From positions 165,898,761-165,962,760 of the forward strand of contig NC_089220.1 in NCBI RefSeq assembly GCF_963924675.1: a stretch of 64,000 nt of DNA, given 5' to 3'. The position numbers and the translations under genes were made by a program. This DNA comes from Phocoena phocoena (Eukaryota > Chordata > Mammalia > Artiodactyla > Phocoenidae). Shown piece by piece: positions 34,925 through 47,300 of this stretch (position 1 is the first letter of the stretch; every line of letters begins with the position of its first letter). The notes under the pieces were generated by a model. The model had not been told where the DNA came from. It worked only from the letters and a program-made list of their open reading frames with translations, and did no database searches.

Positions 34925-35055
34925 ATCCTTTAAATTGCTAGGTTGAGGAGTGGAGAAATTGTGTCTCTTTTCTGTATCCTCAGAACCTGGCACAGCTCCA
35001 GCGCATAGAAGGTACTTAACGGCGAGCATGTGTGGGACAAATGAATAAATAAAGT
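34925..35055 (+). repeat. L2 3' end, sense
   Basis: 'tctgtatcctcagaacctgg', 'cacagctccagcgcatagaa' and 'gaatgaa'-like ends ('acaaatgaataaataaa') fit the L2 3' terminus. Confidence 0.65.
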
Positions 35056-36364
35056 GACAGTAGAAAGCTTCATGTTGCTGTTGATACAGTTCCTCAGATA
35101 GCTTGCTGTAAGTGTTGTTAGAATGAACAAATAAAGGAGTTGAGTTTTGGCTGTAACTTATGGCATTTTACCAATGGAAGCCTTGAAATATATAAATCTT
35201 CAGCTGAGAAATAGGAACTAATGCTGGAAGTAAGCTAGAAGCTGGCATTGAGTTGTCTTTTCTGGGAACCAGTTACCATTCACACATGCGGTCACCATCC
35301 ATCTAAATTCTGATGTATAGGGAGCTTCAATAGAAGTTAGTTCCTGTGCAGAGTTCTTTGCTTACCTTCTCCTCAGGGCAAGGATCCTGGATCTGTGTTG
35401 AAATAAGGGGAAGCGAGGCAGTTGCTCTAAAACGACCTAGAGTAGCGCTTGGTTAATAGAGTGATTAATAATAGTTACTCCGCTCACCCTTCCTAAGGAA
35501 CGTTCGGGAAGTTCCTGTCAGGATAGCGTTCTCCTCAGTACAGTTGAGCTTCACACCTCGCTAACTGGTTAACAGTTACTCTCTCTCGATATTTTCTATC
35601 CTTCCAGCTCTCTGGCTAACTCAGCTCTTATTCCCTAGATTGATCAGAAGACTTTTTGTCCAAACCCGTTCTCAGCTGTAATGGCCTAAGGTCTTCCAAT
35701 GTGACAGTCTCTTGGTTGACCTTCTCTGTTCTCTCAGGAGTCCTCTGCCAACTTCCAGGCACTTATAAACATTCATCCATACAGCAAACACATCACAATC
35801 CTACCTGCTTTCTAATCTGAATAGCCTATAAATCCATCCTTCAGAGTCTGCTGTGAATTTTTTATTGTGTGCTCAAACCAGGAGCCTATTTTTAAGCACA
35901 GTTTACAAATTGAACTTTGCAGAATGAGGTGGACCGAATTCTAGCATTTACCACAAGTAAATGCCTGAAAGTCCATCCCATTAAAGAGTTTTTAATGAAA
36001 AAGAACAACCCACAGGTGCCTCATTGTTCTAGCTTTACTGGATCATTCAGCAGCCTTTAGAAGAAACAGAAGAGTTTACTCCCTGGTTAATGTCCTCTAG
36101 ACAAAATTAACCCTAGCAAAGAGCTGGGCTGCCTATTAGAGGCTAAGGTAATTTTGTCTGAAGTGCTACCAGCTCCTTACTTTCATTTCTTTAAGTCTCC
36201 CAAAATACCAGAGAAAAGAGTAATCGTGTGCTCAATTCTTTTATTTCCTCCCAACACCATTTTCATATGAATTTCAAAGAATGCCAGCTGACAATAGCAC
36301 AGTAGGGGAGAAGCCAGATGCAGAAGTGTAAATAGGGATAGGGTCATTTTCCTCTTCACTACTA
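35056..36364. other. Unique sequence, nothing recognised
   Basis: About 1.3 kb free of recognised repeats and without a notable open frame. Confidence 0.45.
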
Positions 36365-36475
36365 AGCTGTGGTCTTCATGAAGGACGTTACAAAGAGTAG
36401 CACACCTTTATAGGCCTTGTTCCTGATAGAGCACCTCAAGTGTAGTAGCCTTTCAATGAATGTTTTTGAAAGAAA
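36365..36475 (+). repeat. L2-like 3' end remnant
   Basis: 'gatagagcacctcaagtgta' and 'gtagcctttcaatgaatgtt' resemble a diverged L2 3' end. Confidence 0.5.
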
Positions 36476-36844
36476 TTCACATAAAGATTTTGCAGTGCTT
36501 TCAATTAATAAATTGTGATATCAGAAGAAAAAAGTCCCAACACTTTGTTAATTTGTGATGGACTCAGAGGTCAGTAGATTCTATTCCTCAGACTACAAGA
36601 GTTTCCTCTGTTGCCTCTAGTGAACATATATTGTCCAATAGAGTTGATCAGTTATCTATTAGAGCAAAAAGGACAGTACTGAATAGGAGGCCAGAGATAG
36701 AAAGGAGTGAGAATCAAAGGGTCAGTTAAAGAAAGAATTTGCTGGAAGCAAAGCCCTGTCATTCATAATGATGATCTTTAGCTGTAATTAAAACTACTTT
36801 GTAGATTTCTTCATGCCTGTGTCTTAGAGTAGATAGAGGTCCCT

Positions 36845-37000
36845 AAGCCTGTATCTGCATCAGAATCACCTGGAGAGTGCTGGGTGCAGGTAAAAGGGGT
36901 TGAATCAAGAGCTATGGCTGGGACCCAGGAATCTGCATTTCATAAGTGGTTCATGTGTTTCTGATGCACAGCTAGTTAGGAAACCACACTACCTCTAGGA
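36845..37000 (+). repeat. MER5-type DNA transposon remnant
   Basis: 'tctgcatcagaatcacctgg', 'ggaatctgcatttcataagt' and 'gtttctgatgcacagctag' follow MER5 order. Confidence 0.7.
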
Positions 37001-37074
37001 ATATCCAGTATGAGTGGAGTGCCATGCCTTCCCCTTTAGGGAAGAAGTGGGGAGTCTTTTCTCAGGAACTTCAC

Positions 37075-37860
37075 ATTGATGGATGAACGGATAAAGAAAA
37101 TGTTACAAACACAGTGGAATATTATTCAGCCATAAAAAGAAGGAAGGACTTCCCTAGTGGTGCAGTGGATAAGAATCTGCCTGCCAATGCAGGGGACACG
37201 GGTTCGAGCCCTGGTCTGGGAAGATCCCACATGCTGTGGAACAGCTAAGCCCGTGCACCACAACTACTGAGCCTGCGCTCTAGAGCCCGCGAGCCACAAC
37301 TACTGCAGCCCGCATGCCACAACTACTGAAGCCCGCATGCCTAGAGCCTGTGCTCCACAACAAAGAGAAGCCACCACAATGAGAAACCTGTGCACCACAA
37401 TGAAGAGTAGCCCCTGCTCGCCGCAACTACAGAAAAGCCTGTGCACAGCAACGAAGACCCAATGCAGCCAAAAATTAATTAATTAATTTAGAAAAAAAGA
37501 AGGAAATCTTGTCATTTTTGACAACATGGATGGATCTTGACAGCATTATGCTAAGTGAAATAAGATAGACAAAGACAAATATTGTACATGATCTCACTTG
37601 TAGATGGAATCTTTAAAAAAAAATGTCCTGGCAATGTAATGTACAATATGGTGACTATAGTTAATAATAATGTACTGTGTATTTCAAAATTGCTAAGAGA
37701 GTAGATCTTTAAAGCTCATATCACAAGAAAAAATGTGTAAATGTTTGAGGTGATGAATGTTGACTTATTGAGATCATTTTGAAATGTATAAGGATACAGA
37801 ATCATTATGTCATACACCTGAAACTAATATAATGTCAATTATATCTGAATAGGAAAAAAA
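37075..37860 (+). mobile_element. Old L1M (L1MA-like) 3' end, sense, split by a SINE
   Basis: The ORF2 end ('acagtggaatattattcagc') is interrupted at 37145 and resumes at 37494 ('gacaacatggatggatcttg'). The 3' UTR follows ('gtatttcaaaattgctaaga', 'catacacctgaaactaatat') and an A-rich end. Confidence 0.85.
37146..37493 (+). repeat. CHR-type SINE, long form, nested in L1M
   Basis: Starts GGACTTCCCTAGTGGTGCAG and carries three 'ccacaactactg' units in the body, then an A/T-rich tail. A 12-bp TSD, AAAAAGAAGGAA, lies at 37134-37145 and 37494-37505. Confidence 0.95.
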
Positions 37861-40310
37861 GAAGAAATTTACAAAGAATCAGTTGTAATACATTGGAAGA
37901 CAAAAGCAATTGATTGATGTACAGGGAAAGTCATAGGTATGGTAAAAAGCCTTCTGATGTAAAAGTTAAGGACAGGGAAAATCAATTTCATTAAGTATAT
38001 ATGAAAAAAAATTTTAAGCATTTCAGTCTGGTTCAAAGAAGGGTGTAGATGAAGAGACCTCAAGCAGGAGACAGCAGAGGGAAGGCAGACCCAGAGAACC
38101 AGGACAAACAAGTGTGTGCTGCTTGGTAATGTTCTATCGGATGCAGCAGGAAGAAACCGTCAGAGAAGGATTGCTCTGCCCACTCAAGGAGGGGCAGCCA
38201 GTCCAGATCCCCTGATCCCTGGGCTCCTCCTGTGATACAGTGGACCAGCTGGGTTCTGTGACAGCTCAGACATCTTTGCCACGTCTAAAAGTCCTAGTTG
38301 TCCGACTGTATATCTTCCCAGACATACCAGACATGCTAGAAGACTAGGAAAGTCCCTACCTCGTTGATTCTATTGCTCCCTCCAGTCTCCTGTACAATCT
38401 CAAAAGACTTTCATATCTTTTTCAGTATGGAAAACCTTCCTTCCTTTGACCTAAAGCTTCCATCTGTCTTCCCTGCTCTTAGTTCATCCAAGGAGCTTAG
38501 GGTTTCAGAAAATAAAATCCAGGAAGACATGCAAACTTGTGAGCCAGTGTTGCACAAAGAACTTGACTACTATCCTGGAAAGGAGAAGGGAACATAACTG
38601 ATTTCAATATAGTTTAAAATGTAACAACTGTGTGCGAATGTGTTTGTGTGTATGTGTGTGTTTGTGTGTATGTGCGCGCGCTACATATGAGGCTGGTGGC
38701 ATTTATAGATTCATAGTTCCTTTGTTATGATAGCAGCCCGAAGCCCAGGAATTGGGGACCTCTGGATTAGAGGATCTCTAAAATTCTTTCCACCTCTATT
38801 TAGTGCTTCCTGGATCTCTTTGCCCTTTGGTATTGACCTTGACTGATAGGGGCTGCAACCTACAGCTTCCAGCAGTAGGCACTAAACTCTCTTATGTGTC
38901 ATGACATGAGTAACTTTGGATGGAATTGTCATTTTTGGTTGGTTGATGGGTTTTCTAACCTGAGGTGAAGTAAGAATAATTTCAGAGTCATATTTGGAAA
39001 ATTAATGCCACAACCTTCCACTTGAGCCCTTCTTTCCCTGGTTGCCCAAGGGAAAACCACTGCCTGCAACAGTCACACTGTAGCTGTAGTGATATGTGGG
39101 GTTCTTCCACACAGAAGCAGCTGTTTTTCAGTATTTCACATTAAAATCTCAACTTTATTACTTTTGGCCATGGCATGTTGCAGAGCTTTCATTCCAAAAA
39201 ACAAGTACAGCGTGTACTTCTGAAAAGGTTATGTGCTTTCAGAAGTATTTCTAAATATACAAATTTACAGCATTGTAGAGATGGGTTTATTAGCCTCATA
39301 AAAGCATTTCTGAGTTTAGACTGAATTGTCTAAAATGACTTTACTGTGATTTTTTTTTTTGGCAGACAGTACAAAAACAATTACTCAGGGTCACAGACGT
39401 ATAAGACTTTCGCTTCTGAATTAGAATATCGTGTAGACTTCCAAAGGCATACGTGCTCACTTCCATTTGCCTAATGGCATTTGCAACTGTGGTGCTGAAT
39501 GTCACTTGTGTAAGTATAAGAGGGGTGAGGATGGGTAGCTCTACCTCTTCCATCACTGACCTCCTAAGCCTCCTCTTCGGTCTGGGGAGCAGCTACAGGC
39601 TGGACTTCATAGCCCAGGGCAGGGCCCTTCTTGCTTCTTGCTCTGTTTTTTCTGACTTTCTCTTCCTTCACACAGCTGAGGTAAATGCATAGGTATATAT
39701 TTTTTACCTTGACACTAAACTCTAACTGACCTTAATGGTGAGATCTTTAAAAATTTATACCTCTGGTTTCCTAGGTGATAATTTAATATCATTCTTTCTT
39801 TGCTTCCAACCTACTTGGAAACTACTCCATATTCTTTTTCGTGTGATTTGCACTATATAACCCACATCAAAGCTGACAGGATTCCCTTGCCACCTGTAAA
39901 AAGTATATCATTTAATGATGTTAATATTACACATAGTAATGGAATATCTATATACAGGACCAACCATGTTTAAAAATAGATAGATTAAACAAAGAGTTTT
40001 GGAGTTAAGAATTGTTATTTTAAGTACTTCCTTTGTTCCTTTATTTATAAGCAATTTAAGCATACCATTTTTAAAAAACTGTTCAAATACATTACTGCTA
40101 TAGTAATAATAAAGAAAGGAAGTTTTAAAGTGCTAACCGTGCAGATCGTAACTCTATTTATGGTTTGCTTTTAACTTGCTATGGGCAAAACAGAGGTCAA
40201 GAAACATTACATTTTAAAAAATGTTCTTTTGTATCTTTTTGGGGGGAGGGGGAAGGGCTCATTATTCTCTGTTATACAAGGAACCTGACTCTTCAAAGAT
40301 TTTGTTAGAG
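37861..40310. other. Mostly unique sequence, no recognised gene
   Basis: About 2.4 kb with only a TG-rich tract (38633-38681) recognised. Open frames of 60-80 codons on both strands (for example 37869-38111 minus, 38364-38597 plus, 39453-39692 plus) have no identifiable product. Confidence 0.4.
38633..38681. repeat. TG-rich microsatellite, interrupted
   Basis: TG units interrupted by TTTG and TATG, ending in a GCGCGC run. Confidence 0.85.
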
Positions 40311-40314
40311 GCTA

Positions 40315-40680
40315 TAGACTGAAAGCTTGTGTTCCCTAAAATTCATATGTTGAAACCTAATCCCCACTGTGATGGTATTAGGAAGTGGGGGATTGGGAGG
40401 TGATTATGTCATGAGGGTGGAGCCCTTATGAATGGGATTAGTGCTCTTGTAGCAGAGACTCCAGAGGACTTCCTTGTCCTTTTGGCCATGTAAGGACACA
40501 GGAAGCAGATGGTCATCTATGAACCAGGAGACGAGCTCTTACTAGACACTAAGTGTGCTGGCACCTTGATCTTGGATTTCCCAGCCTCCAGGAACATGAG
40601 AAATAAACATTCGTTGTTTATCCACCCAGTCTGTATTACGTTTGTTTATAGCAGCCCCAGCAGACTGACAGTGGAATGTC
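40315..40680 (+). repeat. MLT1/MST-like (ERVL-MaLR) LTR, sense
   Basis: 'aattcatatgttgaaaccta', 'aggtgattatgtcatgaggg', 'tggccatgtaaggacacagg', polyadenylation signal AATAAA at 40602-40607, and an end 'agccccagcagactgaca'. Confidence 0.85.
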
Positions 40681-40811
40681 TCTGGTCTAATAACAGGCAT
40701 GAAAGCTGCATGAAGAAAGATAGACTTTGTGAAATTTCATGTTAACGTGGATTGAGTGATGAAATACACAGATACAGGGGGTTTATGGTAGTCATTTTAT
40801 GAGCTGTAAGC

Positions 40812-41077
40812 AGTGAGGTAGGCAGAATGGACCCCAAAGACCTCCATGCTCTAATCCCTGGAAATTTGTCACATTACATGGCAAAGTGGATTTTGCAGAT
40901 AAAATTAAGGTTACAGACCTTAAAATAGGGATATTATCCTGGATTATCTGGGTGGGCCCAGTCAAATTTCATGAAGCTTTAAGAGCAGAGAACTTTCTCC
41001 AGCTAGAGTCAGAGAGATGTGGCAGAAGGGGAAGTTGGAGCGGTTCAAATTTTGAGAGGACTTCACCTGCCACTGCT
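40812..41077 (+). repeat. 5' half of a second MLT1-like LTR, sense
   Basis: 'ggtaggcagaatggacccc', 'catggcaaagtggattttgc' and 'ttatcctggattatctgggt' match the MLT1 5' half. The usual 3' half is not evident; instead the sequence passes into the 41078-41602 block. Confidence 0.75.
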
Positions 41078-41602
41078 GGCTTTCTAAGGAAGTGGAATTT
41101 ATGAAAGGGGAGGCCATGAGAGATGGGACACAGGCTAGAATTGTAACAGATGTGTGATTGCCCCTTGTTTGTGGAAGAGCTCCATTCCAGCAATGTTGAC
41201 CCCAAAGCATATTCATAAAGCATACTCTGTACCCACCACTGTGCCTTATAAAACTGGAGGTGTTTTTCCCTGGGGAAAACCTACTAGAACAAGTTGAAAC
41301 ACTGGTTAAAATGGAAACCAACCAACCACTCTTTTTCTTGGTTATCCTGGAATGCCACCAGCCAAGCCTTTGAAGGATTATATTCTGCACCTAGAAAGTG
41401 ATGGTTCCTTTATAATATTTTCCAAAGCCATGATATCATCTCCTTTCCTGTTGGCTGCTTTCCTCCTATCAGATGCCTGGCCCCTTGCTTCTATTAACGA
41501 CGGATCTTAGAACATTTCTCCCGTTTTCTTCTATCTGATTATTTGTAATAGTGGCCAGTGGAGACACCAAAGATAAAATCAAGATGCTTTAGTGAAGTCC
41601 AG
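41078..41602 (+). repeat. Copy A of an inverted 0.5-kb repeat pair
   Basis: Matches the reverse complement of 53291-53790 along its full length, by eye at roughly 80-85 % identity with a few small gaps. Conserved blocks include 'ggggaggccatgagagatgg', 'ttgtttgtggaagagctcca', 'ccttataaaactggag' and 'tcctatcagatgcctggccc'. The TATAAAA near its middle is LTR-like. The family is not recognised. Confidence 0.85.
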
Positions 41603-41734
41603 TAACATACTGAAGAGAGGAAAAAAAACAGTGTACAGCAGAAAGAACATTAGTGCCTACTGACCTAAGAGTCACATAATTACTCCAGCACAAAAGAAAT
41701 GGGCAGTCTGTATTTCTAGAACAATTTACCAAAC

Positions 41735-41935
41735 ATTTCCATATCCATTAAGGGAAAGAATTTTTGTAACAACATAATGTGTATTTATCCCATTTTATGG
41801 CAAGAAACTGAGAGGGTTCTGAGAGCGTAAGGGAATTGCCAAAAGCCACACAGATAATAAGTGATGGGACCAGGGTCTTTGGACTCCAAGCCCAATGTTC
41901 TTTCCAATACCCTACTGTTGCTATAGACAGTCCCT
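41735..41935 (-). repeat. MIR SINE, antisense
   Basis: 'tttatcccattttatggcaa', 'gaaactgagagggttctgag', 'gccaaaagccacacagataa' and 'tggactccaagcccaatg' are inverse MIR blocks in order. Confidence 0.85.
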
Positions 41936-42660
41936 CAAATTGCTACATGTTATAGACATGTCCTCAGATAACCATGAGCGTTTCAAGAAACAAATCTATT
42001 ATCAACACATTTATTGATGCTTACATAGTAAGCTCTTTTTCTTTCCTCTAGGGAAGCTAACTCTGAAAAATATCTGATTTGTCCTTCCAAAAACAGCAGA
42101 ATGTGGTAGAGGAGGATGGCGGGGGTGGGGGGAAGGCTTCTGTTCATAAAAGGCAGTATGAGGAGTCTGGTGGTAATGGAGCCGCTCAGTATCTTGAACG
42201 TGGTGGTGGATACATGTGTGATAAAATCGTATAGAACTTAATACACCCACAAATGAGTACAAGTAAAAGTGTGCAAATCTGAGTAAAATCTATGGATTTT
42301 ATCAATGTCAAAAAAAGTTGTTATTTTGAGCCCTCCAGAGAACTGATTATCTCCACATGACTTTCTCTTTCATTCTTTCCTCACCCCCTGTCTTCAGATA
42401 AAACATTACTCATTCCTCACTTTTACTTCCCTTCTTATGAATCTAAGCTCCTTTCCTCTTCTCAGGATCTCAGTTGAACCTCTTCACCTGTACAAACTGT
42501 TTTCTGGTTGACCTCAACCCACTGTCTATGCTATGAGGCTTGCGTGCTGTTTTTGCCCTACTTGAACTTGTGCTCAATTGAATACTGTGTGTGTGTGTGA
42601 ACATTATATACACACAATTAACTTATGGGCTTTGTAGGAAGAAGTACACTTCCTTCCGAC
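41936..42660. other. Unique sequence, nothing recognised
   Basis: A G-rich run near 42118-42135 and a short TG tract near 42583 were seen. No gene recognised. Confidence 0.45.
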
Positions 42661-42664
42661 TTTT

Positions 42665-43225
42665 AACAAAGCTTTATTGAGCTCCTGTCATGTATCAACA
42701 ACTGTTCTAGTTGCTGGAGGTATTCTGAGGAACAAAAACAAAGTCCCTCTTCTCATGGAGCTCATTTTGTTGCTAGAAGGCAAACACTAAACAAGTAAAT
42801 ATATGGTGATGGTGATGAGGGTTATGAAGAAAACTAAAGAAAGAAGAGTGGCTGCAAGTGACAGGGGTGGAAGGAATGCTGTTTAGGGTAAGTTGATCAG
42901 GGAAGGCCTCTGACCAGGAGACAAGATGGAAACCTAAATAAAGAGATGCACACACGGCAGGAGTAGTGGTCCAGGCTGAGGGCACAGTGGAGTGTGACGC
43001 CCACAGGCAGGAGAGTGTCTGTGCTGAGAATAGCAAGCAGGCAGGTGAGGCTAGAGCACAGTAGGTAGGTCAGGGGGAGATTGGCAGGTGATACAACCAA
43101 AATGGTAGGTGGAGACTGGATCAGATAGGACCTTGAAGGCAAACATAAGGATTTTATTTTATTCTGAGAAAGTGAAGGAGCCTTTGGAGGGTTTCAAGCA
43201 GAGATAAGTCTTTCTAACCACCTTC
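42665..43225 (+). repeat. L2 element remnant, sense, long
   Basis: Continuous L2-like order: 'ctgttctagttgctggaggt', 'caaagtccctcttctcatgg', 'gatcagggaaggcctctgac', 'gataggaccttgaaggcaaa' and 'ggagggtttcaagcagagat'. One of the best-kept L2 pieces here. The antisense frames at 42773-43142 are reverse reads of it. Confidence 0.75.
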
Positions 43226-43454
43226 CTGACCCCTGCTATTGGCTGTTGCGTTTCTTGAAGATAGTCAGTGTTTACCATTTTCTCCTTGGTATGCTCTTCA
43301 CTTAAAGCTGTTGAGCTCAGACCCTGTCAAGGATAAGGTTGCCTGTCAATTGCCAAATCCAGTGTCTTTTTTCAGTATTTGTCTTTCCAGACTCTTGGCA
43401 ACCCTTAATGCCTTTGACCATGGCCTCCATTTTGAAATGCTCTTCATGGATTTG

Positions 43455-43622
43455 TAACCCAGTTCCAGCAATGGTTAGTTCTGTAACCTGGAGCAAGTTG
43501 ATAAATATCTGTTCTTCAGTTGCCTAATCTGTGAAATGGGAAAAGTAATTGTAACAACTGCATAGGGTGTTGTGAGGGTCATAAGAGATAAGTACTCACT
43601 AAATGTTAGCTACTGTTATGTC
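43455..43622 (+). repeat. MIR SINE, sense
   Basis: 'gttctgtaacctggagcaag', 'gcctaatctgtgaaatggga', 'gtgttgtgagggtcataaga' and 'gtactcactaaatgttagct' follow MIR order. Confidence 0.8.
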
Positions 43623-43639
43623 CCCAACCAAACTCCTTA

Positions 43640-43960
43640 TCTTACACCCTTCTCCCAAGCCAGCTCCTCCTGTTAGCAGCATTGCTGTTTAATCCAGAAA
43701 CTTTAGTCATCCTTGGTATCAATAATATTATTAATTATTAATACTAATAACCTTGCAGCTTTTACCTCCAAGATCCCCCCCTCCTCTCATTCCTACTGCC
43801 ACCACCTCTTCCCTGTAAGGGTGTCATGCACAAATACACACACGCACACACCTTTCTTTATGTACTCTGGCTGTATTGAACTACCAACCATTGAACTACT
43901 CTTTGCACATTTTCCTTGGACTCTTTCAATGGTCTCCTACTTAGCTCTCTGCCTCTATCT
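43640..43960. other. Possible diverged L2/CR1-like sequence
   Basis: 'ccagaaactttagtcatcct' and a 'tactgccaccacctcttccc' block recall an old LINE, but the match is weak. A short CA tract lies at 43842-43851. Confidence 0.3.
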
Positions 43961-44059
43961 CTAATAGTAAGAACAAAAACAACAGTGGGAATAAATGCTA
44001 CTGTTTACTCTGGGCCAGCAGACAGCATGTTCCATCACAATACATTTCTTTATGCTTTT

Positions 44060-45365
44060 TCTCACAAACAAAATACCATTGATATCCTCCCATGTCAGTG
44101 GCTGTAGATCTAACTCATTTTTCTTAATAAGTATGTAACACTTCATATTTTATATATTTTTAGCAATATGATGTTCCATAATTTGTTTAGCCATTGGCAA
44201 TTGATAGATATTCAGGTTATTTTCAGAGATTTCTTTGTGGGGAAAGGTCACTACAAATAATGCTACATTACGATTATTTTACTAGGTGTTATGGATTACT
44301 TTCTTAAACTTAGTACTTATGTTTCCACCAGCAGCATGTGAGAGGAATTTTTCCTTTGTCCTAACCAGCACTGGGGATTAGTGTTCTTTGTAATTAATGG
44401 CAGTGTGATGGATGAAATATGGCACCTCGTGGTACATTTAATTTGCGTTTTCCAGACTATTGGTGAAGTTGAGCATCTTTTCATTTATTTACTTATTAAC
44501 CATTTGGACTCTCTTTTGTGGATTGTATTTTGAGGTTTGAATCAGATTTCTTGTTCATTTTTGTACTGATTTCTATGCCTTTTCCTTATCAATTTATATA
44601 TTATGAAATTTCACTCTCATGTGATTGCAAATATCTTTTAGTCTGTCACTTATCTTTTGACATTGTGGTATCACTTATTTCAAATGTTTTTCTGGAATTT
44701 CTTTTTCTAATCAAAACTGGCTTTTTATTTATAGTTTTGGAGATTCCTCTGTTGCTTAAGATCTCTAAATTTCATTTTGTTATTAAATTTTTAAACATCT
44801 AAACCTTTAATTCATCTAGGATTTATTTTTGTACTTGGCGTGGGATGAGGTCCAGAACTGCTTCCTCAAAATGGTTAGTGAACAATGCCTGCAAAATCTA
44901 CCAAACCTTATTACATTTTAATTTAGTGGGGAAAGGACTAAATAAGCCATCCTTTCTCTTCTAAATTAAAGACCATTTTTTCACATGTCAATTTCCCATG
45001 GATCCTAGGATCTTTTTCTGGATTCTGTATTGATCTGTCTGTCTGCTCCTGTTGGTTTGATTAAAGAAACTTTAAAATAAGTTTTATAGCTGGTAAGGCG
45101 AATCAACGACCTTCTCAGCCTCAAACACAACATGTTCTACTCGTCTTTCTCATAATTCAAAATGTTCTTGGAGACTAATTCTTTCATGGGAACATCAAAT
45201 TACTTCACCCAGTTCCAAAAATAAAATACATAAAAATAACCCCTACTGTACCAAACCAACCACGCAACCCTCCAGGATTCTACTTACACCGTCGTCATAT
45301 TATACGTCATTTCAGGGAGAAACATTGCTGTCTTCATGATATTCAGTCTTCCCATCTCAATGGAA
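44060..45365 (-). mobile_element. Ancient L1M (L1ME-like), antisense
   Basis: Inverse old L1 ORF2: 'ccataatttgtttagccatt', 'ttccaccagcagcatgtgag', 'ttgagcatcttttcatttat', 'aattcatctaggatttattt' and 'gatattcagtcttcccatct'. It spans more of ORF2 than the other L1M pieces but is heavily diverged. Confidence 0.75.
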
Positions 45366-45815
45366 GTTGCTTATTTGCTGCACTGATATCATAGTGGTGG
45401 CTTCAAGTTGATCAAGTCTCTGGGAAAACTTCCCCATTGGGCCTGGATGGTTCTATTTTATTGATTAAAAAGCACTAAAATTGAAGTAGGTAAAACTTAG
45501 TAAAATAAATTGTATGTTTTAGCAAGTTTCTATCTTTGCTAGATAAGGACCTAATATTCCTGTCGGTTTACCCACTCTTTATTATTCCAAAGAGCAAGAA
45601 ATCCCCTTCCTAATGGGAGCCCTGGTGGTCAAGGGGGTTGGTTTCATCTTGCTGATTTCCTAGTGGCTGCTGCCCTCCTAGCCCTAGACATGTGTTCCTC
45701 TAGTGGGAGGGACCCACTCCCCAGGCTTAGGAGGGAGGGGACCATGAGAGCTTCCCTGCTGCTTCTCTCGCAGTTCACCTGAGCCTCCTGGCCTGGCCAC
45801 TCTGTTTCCAGACCT

Positions 45816-46265
45816 TTGTGCTCTGTAGACCGTGAGCCCTCAGGCCACAGTGCAGAGGCGGCACGGGCGAGCCTGGCAGCTTGGAACCCTTGTCCTGCAG
45901 TCATGGTACGCCCTTCCCCGGGTTTCCTCATGCCCCTCTGGTTCAGGCTATTTGTTTTTCTGTTGCTTTTTACCCTTTCTCAACCCCCCAAATGCGTCTG
46001 GACCACTTGGCTTTCTTTGCCGCTGGGAAAGCAGTCCAGGTGGCCAGCTGCTCAGTTAATCCAGTCTTGGCATAAAGGATTCAAAGAAAGACCAGCAGAC
46101 AGGCTGAGGAAAGCCTGGGTGGAAACTGCCCTGACATCAGGGCACAGGGACACTCAATGCACTGCTCAAGGTGTGCCTGGGGCTCTGGGAAGAACGGGCA
46201 AGTATATTTGCCTGCATCTCTGTGCTTGTCTGTATATCTCTTTGTATGATATTAAAAAAAAATAA
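45816..46265 (+). other. 149-codon open frame, not repeat-derived, unidentified
   Basis: The longest plus-strand open frame here not explained by a repeat. The predicted product begins MCSVDREPSGHSAEAARA, has a hydrophobic segment around residues 42-56 (LWFRLFVFLLLFTLS), and ends with KKK before the stop. An overlapping minus-strand frame spans 45644-45931, so the low stop density may follow from GC content. No recognised domain, promoter or splice context; chance is the default explanation. Confidence 0.15.
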
Positions 46266-47098
46266 TTCATCCATCTGTCACCAAGCCATGACTCTCTTAG
46301 CAGTCTGCTTCGGTCAAGATGCAGCGGTTGCTTCATTGTTCCTTCTGATGGTTGACATTTTCCAACATCTGCAGCCTAGATATTGAGCAAGTAAGTGGCC
46401 ATCAACTCACTCAGGTGGGGAGGATCCTTCATTTCTCTTGTGACCTACGCCTAGGACACGTGGCAGGGCCTGCGCTGTCTGTCCTCTTCATTAGCAAAGT
46501 CCCATTTCTCAGGCCTGCTGCATGCTTAAGATGTTTGCAAAAAACACTTTATTGGCTGTAGCTGCTAATACAAAGTTACTGCTTGATATCACAAGTTGGG
46601 GATACACTTCCATGCCTATTTTTTAATAATATTTGAAAAAGTGTCTTCCCTTTGGAAAAACTAGAATGTCTTTTATAAAAATAGACCTGTCCTAATGTCA
46701 GTTTTCCACCTGAATGAAAGTGAAGTAATATTAAACATTGCTGCAGGCTGCCTTGTCATTGGAGTTCAAGATTCTCTGCTGCAATAAATAATTCTGTAAA
46801 GACACAAGTTTTTGTCTAAGCAGTGCTCAGTGCAGCTTTTGTAAATGCATTTTCAGTCCAGGGTATGTCTATTTGCACCTTAATGTGTGACCATGAAATG
46901 TCAGTTTTTAGAATAAGTAGCATATATTTTGAAAGAGCGGTATAGTCACCCACCTGGTAAAAGGTGGTCCAGTGGCTAAATGGGGAATAGACGATTTCCC
47001 TAGTGAGACAATAGTGTGTATCTTGGAGGGAAAGTGAGTCACATCCAGCACTATGGAATTGACGTGCACTTGAATTACACATTGGGCCTCAGCTGAAG

Positions 47099-47127
47099 GA
47101 AATGTGATGTGAATGAAATGTGATGTG
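47099..47127 (+). repeat. Short tandem duplication, 13-bp repeats
   Basis: GAAATGTGATGTG occurs at 47099-47111 and 47115-47127, separated by 3 bp. Confidence 0.9.
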
Positions 47128-47129
47128 TT

Positions 47130-47300
47130 GTGTAAAAAGAACATTGGCCTCAAATCAGCAGACTTGGTTTCCAGTGGGTGGCAGCTTTGCTACTCGATGA
47201 CTGTGTGACCTCAAACGATTTATTTATGCTTTCTATCGCTTTTATCGACTCCAAAAGGGAAGTAGCAGCCTAGGTGGGAGTTCTAAGCCGTGTTATTTTA
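47130..47300 (+). repeat. MIR SINE fragment, sense
   Basis: 'cagacttggtttccagtggg', 'gctactcgatgactgtgtga' and 'cctcaaacgatttatttatg' fit the MIR 5' half and core. Confidence 0.65.

Larger units (their letters stand above)
45366..47129. other. Unique stretch with a locally GC-rich part
   Basis: 1.76 kb with no recognised repeat. 45640-46190 is clearly richer in G and C than its surroundings and holds the overlapping ORFs described separately. 46600-47050 looks like plain unique DNA. Confidence 0.4.

Noticed and set aside
40962..41390. 142-codon antisense ORF sharing SSFIRHSGGYRVC with a frame at 53531-53815
   Set aside because: The shared peptide follows from the inverted repeat pair. The frame is broken between copies, so there is no good case for a protein.
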